Source of the DNA: Desulfobacteraceae bacterium
GTDB taxonomy: Bacteria > Desulfobacterota > Desulfobacteria > Desulfobacterales > Desulfosalsimonadaceae
Direction of reading: 5' to 3'
DNA length: 16,003 nt
NCBI GenBank assembly: GCA_007131845.1
Contig: SLPT01000058.1
Coordinates: 1-16,003, forward strand
Position numbers and translations under genes: made by a program. Each line of letters begins with the position of its first letter. Within the stretch, counting starts at the first letter, position 1. Below the pieces are notes generated by a model. The model worked only from the letters and a program-made list of their open reading frames with translations, was not told where the DNA came from and made no database searches. Shown one piece after another: positions 1-6,030 of this stretch.

Positions 1-116
1 ACACCCCGGAAGCTTTTTATGCCGAAGCGGAAGACGCCGTTTGCATTGCCAGAACGGAAGGTCTGGGTGCGCATGCCGAATCGCTTGCCGTTCGCATGAG
101 AAAACGTCCGTCCTGA
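1..116 (+). CDS. hisD: Probable histidinol dehydrogenase, C-terminal fragment
   Basis: The reading frame is open from the window edge (first full codon at 3) to a TGA at 114-116 and gives 37 residues. They contain the stretch ARTEGLGAHAESLAVRMRK, which resembles the end of HisD, where an acidic-E-G-L-x-A-H-x-x-S/A-V-x-x-R pattern is typical. HisD carries out the last two NAD-dependent oxidations of histidine synthesis (histidinol to histidine). The gene begins outside the window, so the active-site region cannot be checked. A HisD-like dehydrogenase of other function shares this tail. The identification rests on the short C-terminal signature only. No clear terminator follows before the next gene. 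Confidence 0.68.
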   Translation, partial: TPEAFYAEAEDAVCIARTEGLGAHAESLAVRMRKRPS

Positions 117-151
117 AAAGTGTTAATCGTCAACCGGCGTGTTTTTTCGCC

Positions 152-180
152 TTGACAGGCAAGCGCACCAGCGGTAATAA
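152..180 (+). promoter_or_regulatory. Candidate sigma70 promoter for the DUF134-mrp pair
   Basis: A perfect TTGACA lies at 152-157, followed after 17 bases by TAATAA at 175-180. The -35 is ideal but the -10 is a weak match (3 of 6). The element is about 40 bases upstream of the DUF134 start, in the 101-base gap after the probable hisD, so the pair could be transcribed independently of hisD. This is a pattern match only. Confidence 0.33.
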
Positions 181-217
181 AAACTTTTGGGTATTTACTC
201 AAAAATAAGGTGATTGT

Positions 218-643
218 ATGGGAAGGCCGCATAAAAAACGATTTGTATCGCACAACCCGGGAGTGAGTTACTTCAAGCCCCGAGGAATCCCCATGGTCAA
301 GTTGCAGGAAAACCAGTTGGCCATTGATGAATGCGAGGCGCTCAGGCTAGCAGACTACGAGGGTTTGTCCCACGAGGATGCGGGAGAGCAGATGGGCGTT
401 TCGCGGGCAACATTCGGGCGGATTATTGAAAATGCCCGTAGAATCGTAGCTGATGCACTGATCAACGGAAAGGCGATCCGCATTGAAGGCGGGAATTACC
501 AATTCGTTGAAGGGCAGCGCAGGTTTGCCTGCAATGCATGCAGTCACGACTGGGAGGTGGCCTGTGGGCATATGCGCCCCGATGAATGCCCGGAATGCGG
601 GGAAAAAAACCCCGGAAGGGTTGTGCCGGGAATTATCGAGTAA
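218..643 (+). CDS. DUF134 (UPF0251) DNA-binding protein with C-terminal zinc-ribbon-like tail
   Basis: A 141-residue protein. Residues 1-95 match the DUF134 family: an N-terminal G-R-P-x-K-x-R segment, then P-G-V-S-Y-F-K-P, then a sigma70-region-4-like helix-turn-helix at about 38-82 (E-C-E-A-L-R-L-A-D-Y-E-G-L and G-V-S-R-A-T-F-G-R-I), ending in GKAIRIEGGNY. Residues 101-141 add a cysteine-rich tail with C105-x2-C108, C116 and C124-x2-C127, arranged like a zinc ribbon or small metal site. DUF134 genes in anaerobes are often found with Mrp-type ATPases and NifX/NifB-like proteins, so a role in regulating iron-sulfur or metal-cofactor genes is plausible but unproven. The ATG at 218 follows AAGGTG at 207-212. 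The gene is 46 bases upstream of mrp and probably cotranscribed. The family call is firm; the function is not known. Confidence 0.88.
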   Translation: MGRPHKKRFVSHNPGVSYFKPRGIPMVKLQENQLAIDECEALRLADYEGLSHEDAGEQMGVSRATFGRIIENARRIVADALINGKAIRIEGGNYQFVEGQRRFACNACSHDWEVACGHMRPDECPECGEKNPGRVVPGIIE

Positions 644-689
644 CATATTCATTCAGTAACGCATCAGTACAGTCAAAAGGAGCATCGCA

Positions 690-1526
690 ATGGGAGAATG
701 CCAGCAACACGGCTGCGGCGGCGGATCGCAAGACGCAAATCAGAAAAGCGATGAAAACGTACGGGAGGCACTCTCCCGGATCCGGAACAAGTTTCTGGTC
801 ATGAGCGGCAAGGGAGGGGTAGGAAAAACCTCTGTGTCGGTCAACCTGGCCATGGCGCTTGCAAAGAAGGGCTACAAGGTCGGAATCATGGACGTTGACG
901 TGCACGGCCCGGATGTGCCGAGGATGCTCGGTCTTTCCGGTGTAAAGGCCGGAAGCGCGGGTGAAAAGCTCGAGCCGATGCATTATTCGGACAACCTGTC
1001 GGCCATCTCCATCGAGGGCATCCTTCCGGACTCCGATACCGCCGTGATCTGGCGGGGCCCTTTGAAGCATGCCGCCATCACCCAGTTCATATCCGAGGTC
1101 AACTGGGGGAACCTGGACTACCTCATCATCGACTCCCCGCCCGGTACCGGGGATGAACCCATGAGTGTTGCCCAGACCGTTCAGGACGCCCGCGCCATCA
1201 TCGTTACGACGCCCCAGGAAGTGGCCCTTTCCGATGTGCGCAAGTCGATCAACTTCTGTAAAAAACTGGACATGGAGATCTTCGGCGTGGTGGAAAACAT
1301 GAGCGGCTACAGCTGTCCCCACTGCGGCGGGACCATTGATCCTTTCGGGTCCGGCGGCGGGGAGAAGACTGCCGGGCAGTTCGGTCTGCGTTTTCTCGGC
1401 CGCATCCCCTTCGACCCGAACCTGGTCAAGGCCGAAGATACCGGCGCCCCGTTCCAGGAGAATTACCAGGATGCACCGGTGACCAAGGCGTTCCAGGATA
1501 TTGCCGAAATCCTCGCATCCGTGTAG
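690..1526 (+). CDS. mrp: Mrp/NBP35 family iron-sulfur carrier P-loop ATPase
   Basis: A 278-residue protein of the Mrp/NBP35/ApbC family, cytoplasmic ATPases that hold and deliver [4Fe-4S] clusters to apoproteins. Seen directly: a deviant Walker A GKGGVGKT at residues 40-47, the DVDVHGPDVPRMLGL segment (68-82), a Walker B-like YLIIDSPPGTGDE (144-156), and a CPHC pair (C209, C212) at the position where two subunits bridge a cluster in the family. The N-terminus has C4 and C9 in a short glycine-rich tail, recalling the extra N-terminal cysteines of NBP35-type members. The N-terminal DUF59 domain of some Mrp proteins is absent. The ATG at 690 has AAAGGAG at 675-681. It follows the DUF134 regulator and ends the unit before a strong terminator. 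Clients cannot be deduced; nearby iron-sulfur proteins are the RACo-like activator and the molybdopterin enzyme, but no direct link is shown. Confidence 0.95.
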   Translation: MGECQQHGCGGGSQDANQKSDENVREALSRIRNKFLVMSGKGGVGKTSVSVNLAMALAKKGYKVGIMDVDVHGPDVPRMLGLSGVKAGSAGEKLEPMHYSDNLSAISIEGILPDSDTAVIWRGPLKHAAITQFISEVNWGNLDYLIIDSPPGTGDEPMSVAQTVQDARAIIVTTPQEVALSDVRKSINFCKKLDMEIFGVVENMSGYSCPHCGGTIDPFGSGGGEKTAGQFGLRFLGRIPFDPNLVKAEDTGAPFQENYQDAPVTKAFQDIAEILASV

Positions 1527-1603
1527 CGGCTGCACAGGACAGTTTCAGACCGGGCTGCGATGCGACCCGGTTAAAGATCGTGGTAAAATAAAAAAATCAA
1601 AGC

Positions 1604-1652
1604 CGGCCGGTTCGGGAATGTATCCGTGAGATTCCCGAACCGGCCGTTTTTT
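1604..1652 (+). terminator. Strong intrinsic terminator after mrp
   Basis: The arms at 1604-1619 (CGGCCGGTTCGGGAAT) and 1631-1646 are perfect reverse complements, forming a 16-bp stem with an 11-base loop, followed at once by six T (1647-1652). It lies 78 bases after the mrp stop codon and ends the DUF134-mrp unit, so the RACo-like gene needs its own promoter. A-rich sequence before the left arm could make it partly bidirectional. Confidence 0.93.
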
Positions 1653-1732
1653 GTACTAAACCGTTATGGTGTGATTAAAATCCCGATATTTAAGTTCGGA
1701 GTCATTTCTCAGAATCCTGCGTACGTCTCATT

Positions 1733-1758
1733 TCGCGCAATTCTTTTGGGATTCGCGA
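1733..1758 (+). other. Bulged hairpin in the leader of the RACo-like gene
   Basis: TCGCG (1733-1737) pairs with CGCGA (1754-1758). After a single bulged C at 1738, AATTC (1739-1743) pairs with GGATT (1749-1753) with one G-T wobble, leaving a five-base loop TTTTG. No T-run follows, so it is not an intrinsic terminator. It is 111 bases before the start codon and may be a structured 5' leader or chance. Confidence 0.3.
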
Positions 1759-1869
1759 GAAGGTATCGGGCTTTTCCCAAAACCTATGCAGGAATGCAGA
1801 GATTTTTACATAGGAAAGGTGTAGCTCAAACCATGTTGCGTGCTTAACAACTCTGCTGGAAGATAATTA

Positions 1870-3417
1870 ATGAAGAAACGATCGGTTACGATACTGCCGG
1901 AGCAGATAAAGGTTTCATGCGAAGCGGGCTCACTGCTGCTCGATGTGCTTACGGAAGCAGGTGTGGTGCTGCGAACACCGTGCGGAGGGAGAGGGGTTTG
2001 CGGAAAGTGCGTAGTGGAGGTGCAGGGTGGGGCCTCTGAAATGACCATGTCCGAGACTGATATTTTGGGCGGCGATCCGGAAAAACGCCTTGCCTGCCAG
2101 GCATATATTACGGGCGATCTGCAGGTCGTCACACAATCCCCCGGCAGACTGTTATCCTTTGATATTTCAGAGTTGAAGACTGGCCTGGCCTATGGACTCG
2201 CAGTGGACATCGGTTCCACAAGCATACAGATAAGCCTTGTTGATTTACCATCGGGACAGTCCCGTGTGGTTGATTCATTTTTAAATCCTCAGAGGCGGTT
2301 TGGCCACGATGTGATCGCGCGGATTGCTGCAAGTGTCGACGAGGAAGTGTATGGGAAAATGGTCCGTTTGCTCCGGTGGCGTATCGGCAGGGCGGTACTG
2401 GATTTTTTGTCGAATGCTGGTATTGTTCCGAAACAGGTCGAGCGGGTGGTCTTCAGCGGCAACACGGTTATGATGTATTTTTTGTCCGGACTGGATGTGA
2501 AAGCCTTGGGCGTGTACCCCTATACGTCTCATATCAGGGACTTTGAATCCTTTTCGGGTCAGAATTTTGGCTGGCCCGTGGAGCTTTCGCCGGAACTTTT
2601 TGCGCTGCCTGCCGCGTCTTCCTTCCTGGGGTCAGACCTGGTCGGAGGGCTTGCCATTGCCGATAAGCGGGGTTTCTGCAGAAATACCTTTTTTCTTGAT
2701 ATTGGCACCAATGGGGAAATGTTCCTTCGTACCCCGACAGATCAAATTCTTGGAACGTCATGTGCTATGGGGCCTGCCATGGAAGGGATGAACATAACAA
2801 GCGGCATGACCGCTGATATCGGTGCGGTGAACCATGTATGGGAGGAAAAGGGCAGGGTCGCCTTTAACGTGATAGGGGACGCTTCTCCTTCAGGTATCTG
2901 CGGCACCGGACTTATTGATCTTATCGCCCTGATGGCTGACGCAGGTATTGTTCTGCCAAGCGGCAAGTTCTCCGGCAGTGCGCAGGAATTATCCGAATCC
3001 TTGGGCCTGTCCTTTTATAATGGTGCCGTTCAAACCGTTTTTCTGGCAGAGAAAGCAGGTGTATCTCAAAAGGACATACGCAGCGTCCAGCTTGCAAAAT
3101 CCGCTACCCTGGCAGCTGCAACGATTTTACTGCAAGATACAGGGTGCGCCAAAGAAGATATTGAGTATGTTATTATTGCCGGGGCGCTTGGTGAGAATCT
3201 TTCCGCGGCAAGTTTCCGAAGACTATCGTTTTTGCCGGAGTTTCCGAACGCAAAATATATTTTTGCCGGAAATACAAGCCTTGCCGCTGCTGAAGCTGCA
3301 TGCAGTGACTGGTCGTTTTATAAAAGGTCCAGATGTCTGAGAGACCGCACCCGCGTGCTCGACCTCTCCACCCATCCCCGCTTTTTCGAGCTTTTCATGA
3401 AATCCTTCAGTTTTTAG
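1870..3417 (+). CDS. RACo-like reductive activator of corrinoid proteins (2Fe-2S + ASKHA, DUF4445)
   Basis: A 515-residue protein. Residues 1-92 form a plant-type [2Fe-2S] ferredoxin domain with C38-x5-C44-x2-C47 and C76. From about 106 comes an ASKHA ATPase fold with phosphate loops AVDIGSTSIQ (111-120) and FLDIGTNGEM (275-284), SGICGTGLID (341-350), and a late IIAGALGENL segment (435-444). It ends with an L-S-x-H-P-x-F tail usual for the family. RACo proteins use ATP to drive electrons uphill and reduce inactive Co(II) in corrinoid methyl carriers to Co(I). The likely partner is the corrinoid protein at 7704-8351. It is shorter than acetogen RACo (roughly 600 residues or more) but looks complete. 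The ATG at 1870 has GGAAG at 1858-1862. It is separated from the downstream operon by 272 bases containing a promoter, so it is probably its own unit. Family assignment is strong; the partner is inferred from proximity. Confidence 0.9.
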   Translation: MKKRSVTILPEQIKVSCEAGSLLLDVLTEAGVVLRTPCGGRGVCGKCVVEVQGGASEMTMSETDILGGDPEKRLACQAYITGDLQVVTQSPGRLLSFDISELKTGLAYGLAVDIGSTSIQISLVDLPSGQSRVVDSFLNPQRRFGHDVIARIAASVDEEVYGKMVRLLRWRIGRAVLDFLSNAGIVPKQVERVVFSGNTVMMYFLSGLDVKALGVYPYTSHIRDFESFSGQNFGWPVELSPELFALPAASSFLGSDLVGGLAIADKRGFCRNTFFLDIGTNGEMFLRTPTDQILGTSCAMGPAMEGMNITSGMTADIGAVNHVWEEKGRVAFNVIGDASPSGICGTGLIDLIALMADAGIVLPSGKFSGSAQELSESLGLSFYNGAVQTVFLAEKAGVSQKDIRSVQLAKSATLAAATILLQDTGCAKEDIEYVIIAGALGENLSAASFRRLSFLPEFPNAKYIFAGNTSLAAAEAACSDWSFYKRSRCLRDRTRVLDLSTHPRFFELFMKSFSF

Positions 3418-3553
3418 GGATTTGTCTCTAGCTTTGACGCAGAATCCTATAAAGCCTCCTATAATAGCTGTATTGATATTATTCTCTGTATTTTGAGAAA
3501 CAGCCTCAAATTCCGTTTAAAAAAAATAACGCTGTCAGCGGGGCAAAAAAAAG

Positions 3554-3582
3554 TTGACACTGTGTAGTATGTAATATATTAC
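3554..3582 (+). promoter_or_regulatory. Probable sigma70 promoter of the gntR-methyltransferase operon
   Basis: TTGACA at 3554-3559 is a perfect -35. After 17 bases TATTAC (3577-3582) matches the -10 at 4 of 6 positions, in a very AT-rich stretch. It lies about 110 bases before the gntR start. A perfect palindrome covers the -10, which fits repression by the regulator encoded immediately downstream. Confidence 0.6.
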
Positions 3583-3600
3583 ATACTGCATGTAATATAT
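3566..3600 (+). promoter_or_regulatory. Palindromic operator plus spaced half-site, probably bound by the GntR/FCD regulator
   Basis: Bases 3566-3587 are a perfect 22-bp palindrome with core TGTAATATATTACA, centred between 3576 and 3577 and so overlapping the putative -10. Its left half, ATGTAATATAT (3569-3579), is repeated exactly at 3590-3600. The offset is 21 bases, about two helical turns, so a second dimer could sit on the same face. FCD-type GntR repressors usually bind short AT-rich palindromes near their own promoter. The palindrome is seen directly; its binding protein is inferred from position. Confidence 0.7.
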
Positions 3601-3689
3601 GATAGTTTTGTAATCGTTGAGTCGCTCGGGAAATGGATTTTAAATAAGTTCGATTAGATAATGAACGAAACTACAAGGAGGCGAAAGGC

Positions 3690-4361
3690 ATGCTCAAATT
3701 AAACAGGGTCGATAAGCCGGCTTCCCTTGCCGAGATTGCATACAATGCACTCCGTGAATCCATCCTCACTTTCAAACTGGTTCCGGGTATTACATACAGT
3801 GAGCTGAAGGTGGCCGAGGACCTGGGACTGTCCCGTACCCCTATCCGGGAGGCATTGCTTCGTCTTTCAGCCCAGGGTTTAATCACATTTCTGCCGAGAA
3901 AGGGGTTTGAGCTGACCCGGTACAAAAAAAAGGATCTGGAGGAGGTTTTCGAGCTGCGCCAGATGCTTGAACCGCCCCTGCTGAAAAAAATTACCCGAAA
4001 ACTGACCGATGAAGAACTTTCGAAGCTGGCAGCGGAGCTGGAAGTGCAGAGAAAAGCTGCTGCGGAAGACGATACATTTACATTCCTGGAATCCGACAGG
4101 GTTTTTCATAATCTTCTCTATGAATTTGGAGACAATATACGTCTTATGAGAATTGTGGAAAACATTCAGGATCTTTGCTACCTGATGGGCGCCTATGCAC
4201 TTGTCACCAAAGGAAGAATGGAAGCCTCCATCTATGAGCATGAATTCATCGTGAAAGCGATGAAAGGAAAAGATCCGGAAAAAGCTGCCCGCGCCATGTC
4301 TGAACATTTGGAAGAAATACGCAGGGCGGTCCTGGAAAATTTTACAGACCAGTTCGAATAG
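3690..4361 (+). CDS. GntR family transcriptional regulator, FadR/FCD subfamily
   Basis: A 223-residue regulator. Residues about 12-76 form the GntR winged helix-turn-helix, with LAEIAYNALRESIL, then L-G-L-S-R-T-P-I-R-E-A-L-L-R-L (45-59) as recognition region and a wing ending LPRKGFELT. Residues about 82-215 match the all-helical FCD ligand-binding domain; D136-x3-H140, H184 and H206 sit at positions expected for the metal/ligand site of this domain. The members of this subfamily sense small organic acids and related metabolites. The start at 3690 has an excellent AAGGAGG at 3674-3680. It is the first gene of the probable operon and lies downstream of a palindrome over its promoter, so it most likely represses itself and the methyltransferase genes until the substrate or a product appears. 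The ligand is unknown. Confidence 0.93.
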   Translation: MLKLNRVDKPASLAEIAYNALRESILTFKLVPGITYSELKVAEDLGLSRTPIREALLRLSAQGLITFLPRKGFELTRYKKKDLEEVFELRQMLEPPLLKKITRKLTDEELSKLAAELEVQRKAAAEDDTFTFLESDRVFHNLLYEFGDNIRLMRIVENIQDLCYLMGAYALVTKGRMEASIYEHEFIVKAMKGKDPEKAARAMSEHLEEIRRAVLENFTDQFE

Positions 4362-4373
4362 AACTTATGCAAA

Positions 4374-4388
4374 GCTGCCGACGGCAGC
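4374..4388 (+). other. Small GC-rich hairpin between gntR and the methyltransferase gene
   Basis: GCTGCC and GGCAGC pair with a three-base loop, 12 bases after the gntR stop codon. No T-run follows. A second, imperfect CCCC/GGGG hairpin lies near 4428-4444. They could stabilise an mRNA end or lower read-through into the next gene, but nothing shows this. Confidence 0.3.
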
Positions 4389-4491
4389 AACAACTCAATT
4401 CATGATTACAGAGGCCGGGCATTTGTTCCCCCATCCGGACGGGGAAAGTCAGCGGAGCAATGAATATAAGTCAAACAAAAGGAGTCAGAAT

Positions 4492-5928
4492 ATGAAACCA
4501 CATGTGCAGTTTTTATCCCGGGAGGAGATCGGGCGAATTCATCAGGCGTCTCTTGGAATTTTAAAGGATGTCGGAATGCGTTTTCCGGCCGAAGAGGCTC
4601 TTGATTTTTTTCGCAGCGCAGGGGCTGAAATCGTCAACGGCGATGTCGTTCGAGTTCCTGAAGATTTGGTGGAGCGGGCTATTGCGGCGGTTCCAAAAAG
4701 AAATGATGTGGTACTTTACGGAAGGGATGAAAAGCACGATGTCGATTTCAAAGGCCACAAGCCTTCCTTATCCTGCATGACGATGGCCACCAGCGTAATT
4801 GATCCACACAGCGGGAAAAAGCGGCCTGCTTCGAATGACGATCTTGTCCGCCTGACCCGAATTGCGGATAAGCTGGAGTACGTTGGGGTAAACGGTGGAT
4901 TGGTCACACCACAGGAAGTTCCTGGCGCCACCAACGACTGGTACACCTGGGCAACTACAATAAAAAATACCACCAAGCATATTACCGGTGGTGTTTATGG
5001 GTATCGCGGAGTGCGTGATGCTATCGAAATGGGTTCCCTGGCCGTGGGCAGCAAGGAAGCATTCCTCAAGCGTCCGTTTATTTCCGGCTGGGTCCTCACT
5101 GTGCCGCCTTTAGGCTGCGACACCGCCTCCACAGAAGCCATGATCGAAATGAACCGACACGGCATACCCATCATGCTGAGCTCCGGTCCGATCCTGGGGA
5201 CCACTTCCCCGGTCACCATCGCAGGCTGTCTGGCCCAGGCGCATGCCGAGATCCTTGGCTGCCTGGTTCTTTCCCAACTTGTCAATCCCGGGGCACCTGT
5301 AGTGTATACGAGCTTTGCACGCGGTATGAACATGCGAACCTCTAATATATCCATGGGCGGCCCGGAGTTTGCCGTTTTAAAGGTTGCCATGAGTCAGCTT
5401 GGCTTGTCTCTCGACCTGCCGATACGTATGCCTTCCATGCTGCGGGATTCCAAGGTTCTTGATGCCCAGGCCGGTTTCGAAACGGGTATGGTCGGGACGC
5501 TTACCTCATTCATGGCCGACATTATGGATTCAATGCAGCTCGATACTGACATGGTTGTTGATTACCCGGATTTGCTGTTTTGCAATGATTGCATGGCGTT
5601 TATACGCCATGGACTGCGCGAGTTGGTGGTGGACGACCATACTCTGGCCCTGGAGCCTATCGCACAGGTCGGCCCCGGTGGCAACTTCCTGAGTCACCAG
5701 CATACGTTCAAAAATTTCCGCACCGAACTCTGGCATTCCGATTTGTTCGATCACGATAATTGGGAGCGATGGGAATCAAAGGGGAAAAAGGATATCCGCA
5801 CGGCTGCGATGGACAAGGTGCATGCTCTTATAGAGGCTCCTGTCGAGCCTTTGCTTTCCCCGGATGTTGAAGCAGCCATTGATTCAATTGTCGAAAGGGC
5901 CGATGCGGACGGAGCAGGAGAAGAATAA
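4492..5928 (+). CDS. MttB-family (non-pyrrolysine) methylamine/betaine:corrinoid methyltransferase
   Basis: A 478-residue protein of the trimethylamine methyltransferase (MttB) superfamily. These enzymes move a methyl group from a quaternary or tertiary amine to Co(I) of a partner corrinoid protein. Family-like segments include SREEIGRIHQASLGILKDVG (9-28), PVTIAGCLAQAHAE (240-253), GGPEFAVLK (289-297), DSKVLDAQAGFE (319-330) and VGPGGNFLSHQHT (393-405). The frame has no internal amber codon, so it is not the pyrrolysine enzyme of methanogens. It belongs with the widespread bacterial homologues, of which studied members act on glycine betaine (MtgB), proline betaine (MtpB), carnitine (MtcB) or gamma-butyrobetaine (MtyB). 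I chose ATG 4492, not the in-frame ATG at 4402: AAAGGAG at 4478-4484 precedes it and family similarity begins there. The corrinoid protein and tetrahydrofolate methyltransferase it needs are downstream. Which methylated amine it uses is not deducible. Confidence 0.92.
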   Translation: MKPHVQFLSREEIGRIHQASLGILKDVGMRFPAEEALDFFRSAGAEIVNGDVVRVPEDLVERAIAAVPKRNDVVLYGRDEKHDVDFKGHKPSLSCMTMATSVIDPHSGKKRPASNDDLVRLTRIADKLEYVGVNGGLVTPQEVPGATNDWYTWATTIKNTTKHITGGVYGYRGVRDAIEMGSLAVGSKEAFLKRPFISGWVLTVPPLGCDTASTEAMIEMNRHGIPIMLSSGPILGTTSPVTIAGCLAQAHAEILGCLVLSQLVNPGAPVVYTSFARGMNMRTSNISMGGPEFAVLKVAMSQLGLSLDLPIRMPSMLRDSKVLDAQAGFETGMVGTLTSFMADIMDSMQLDTDMVVDYPDLLFCNDCMAFIRHGLRELVVDDHTLALEPIAQVGPGGNFLSHQHTFKNFRTELWHSDLFDHDNWERWESKGKKDIRTAAMDKVHALIEAPVEPLLSPDVEAAIDSIVERADADGAGEE

Positions 5929-6030
5929 CAGGGCGGAAAAAGAAAAACTGTGACCTATTATTGTGCACCCTCCCATGAAACACGATAACAGCAATACCAA
6001 CTGTTTACACCATATCGCAAGGAGAACACA

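Larger units (their letters stand above)
1527..1869. other. Intergenic region: terminator plus unexplained RACo leader
   Basis: This 343-base gap holds the mrp terminator (1604-1652) and then 217 bases before the RACo-like gene. The second part contains a bulged hairpin at 1733-1758, listed separately. I found no convincing -35/-10 pair and no cobalamin-riboswitch B12 box. A 73-codon open frame at 1626-1847 starts inside the terminator loop and has no ribosome binding site or recognisable protein, so it is not taken as a gene. Confidence 0.6.

Noticed and set aside
1626..1847. 73-codon open frame before the RACo-like gene
   Set aside because: It starts inside the loop of the mrp terminator, lacks a ribosome binding site and encodes nothing recognisable.
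1653..1869. Cobalamin riboswitch before the corrinoid activator gene
   Set aside because: No B12-box-like consensus and no matching multi-helix arrangement could be found by eye. Only one simple hairpin is present.
4402..4491. Longer N-terminus for the MttB homologue, starting at ATG 4402
   Set aside because: The 30 extra residues do not resemble the family and have no ribosome binding site, whereas ATG 4492 has AAAGGAG at 4478-4484.
5745..5761. Sigma54-like TGGC...TTTG pattern near the end of the MttB homologue
   Set aside because: It lies inside the coding region, has a poor -12 element, and no sigma54 activator is encoded nearby.
4492..5928. Pyrrolysine-containing trimethylamine methyltransferase
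   Set aside because: The frame has no internal TAG and runs at full length to TAA at 5926-5928. No pyl genes are in the window.
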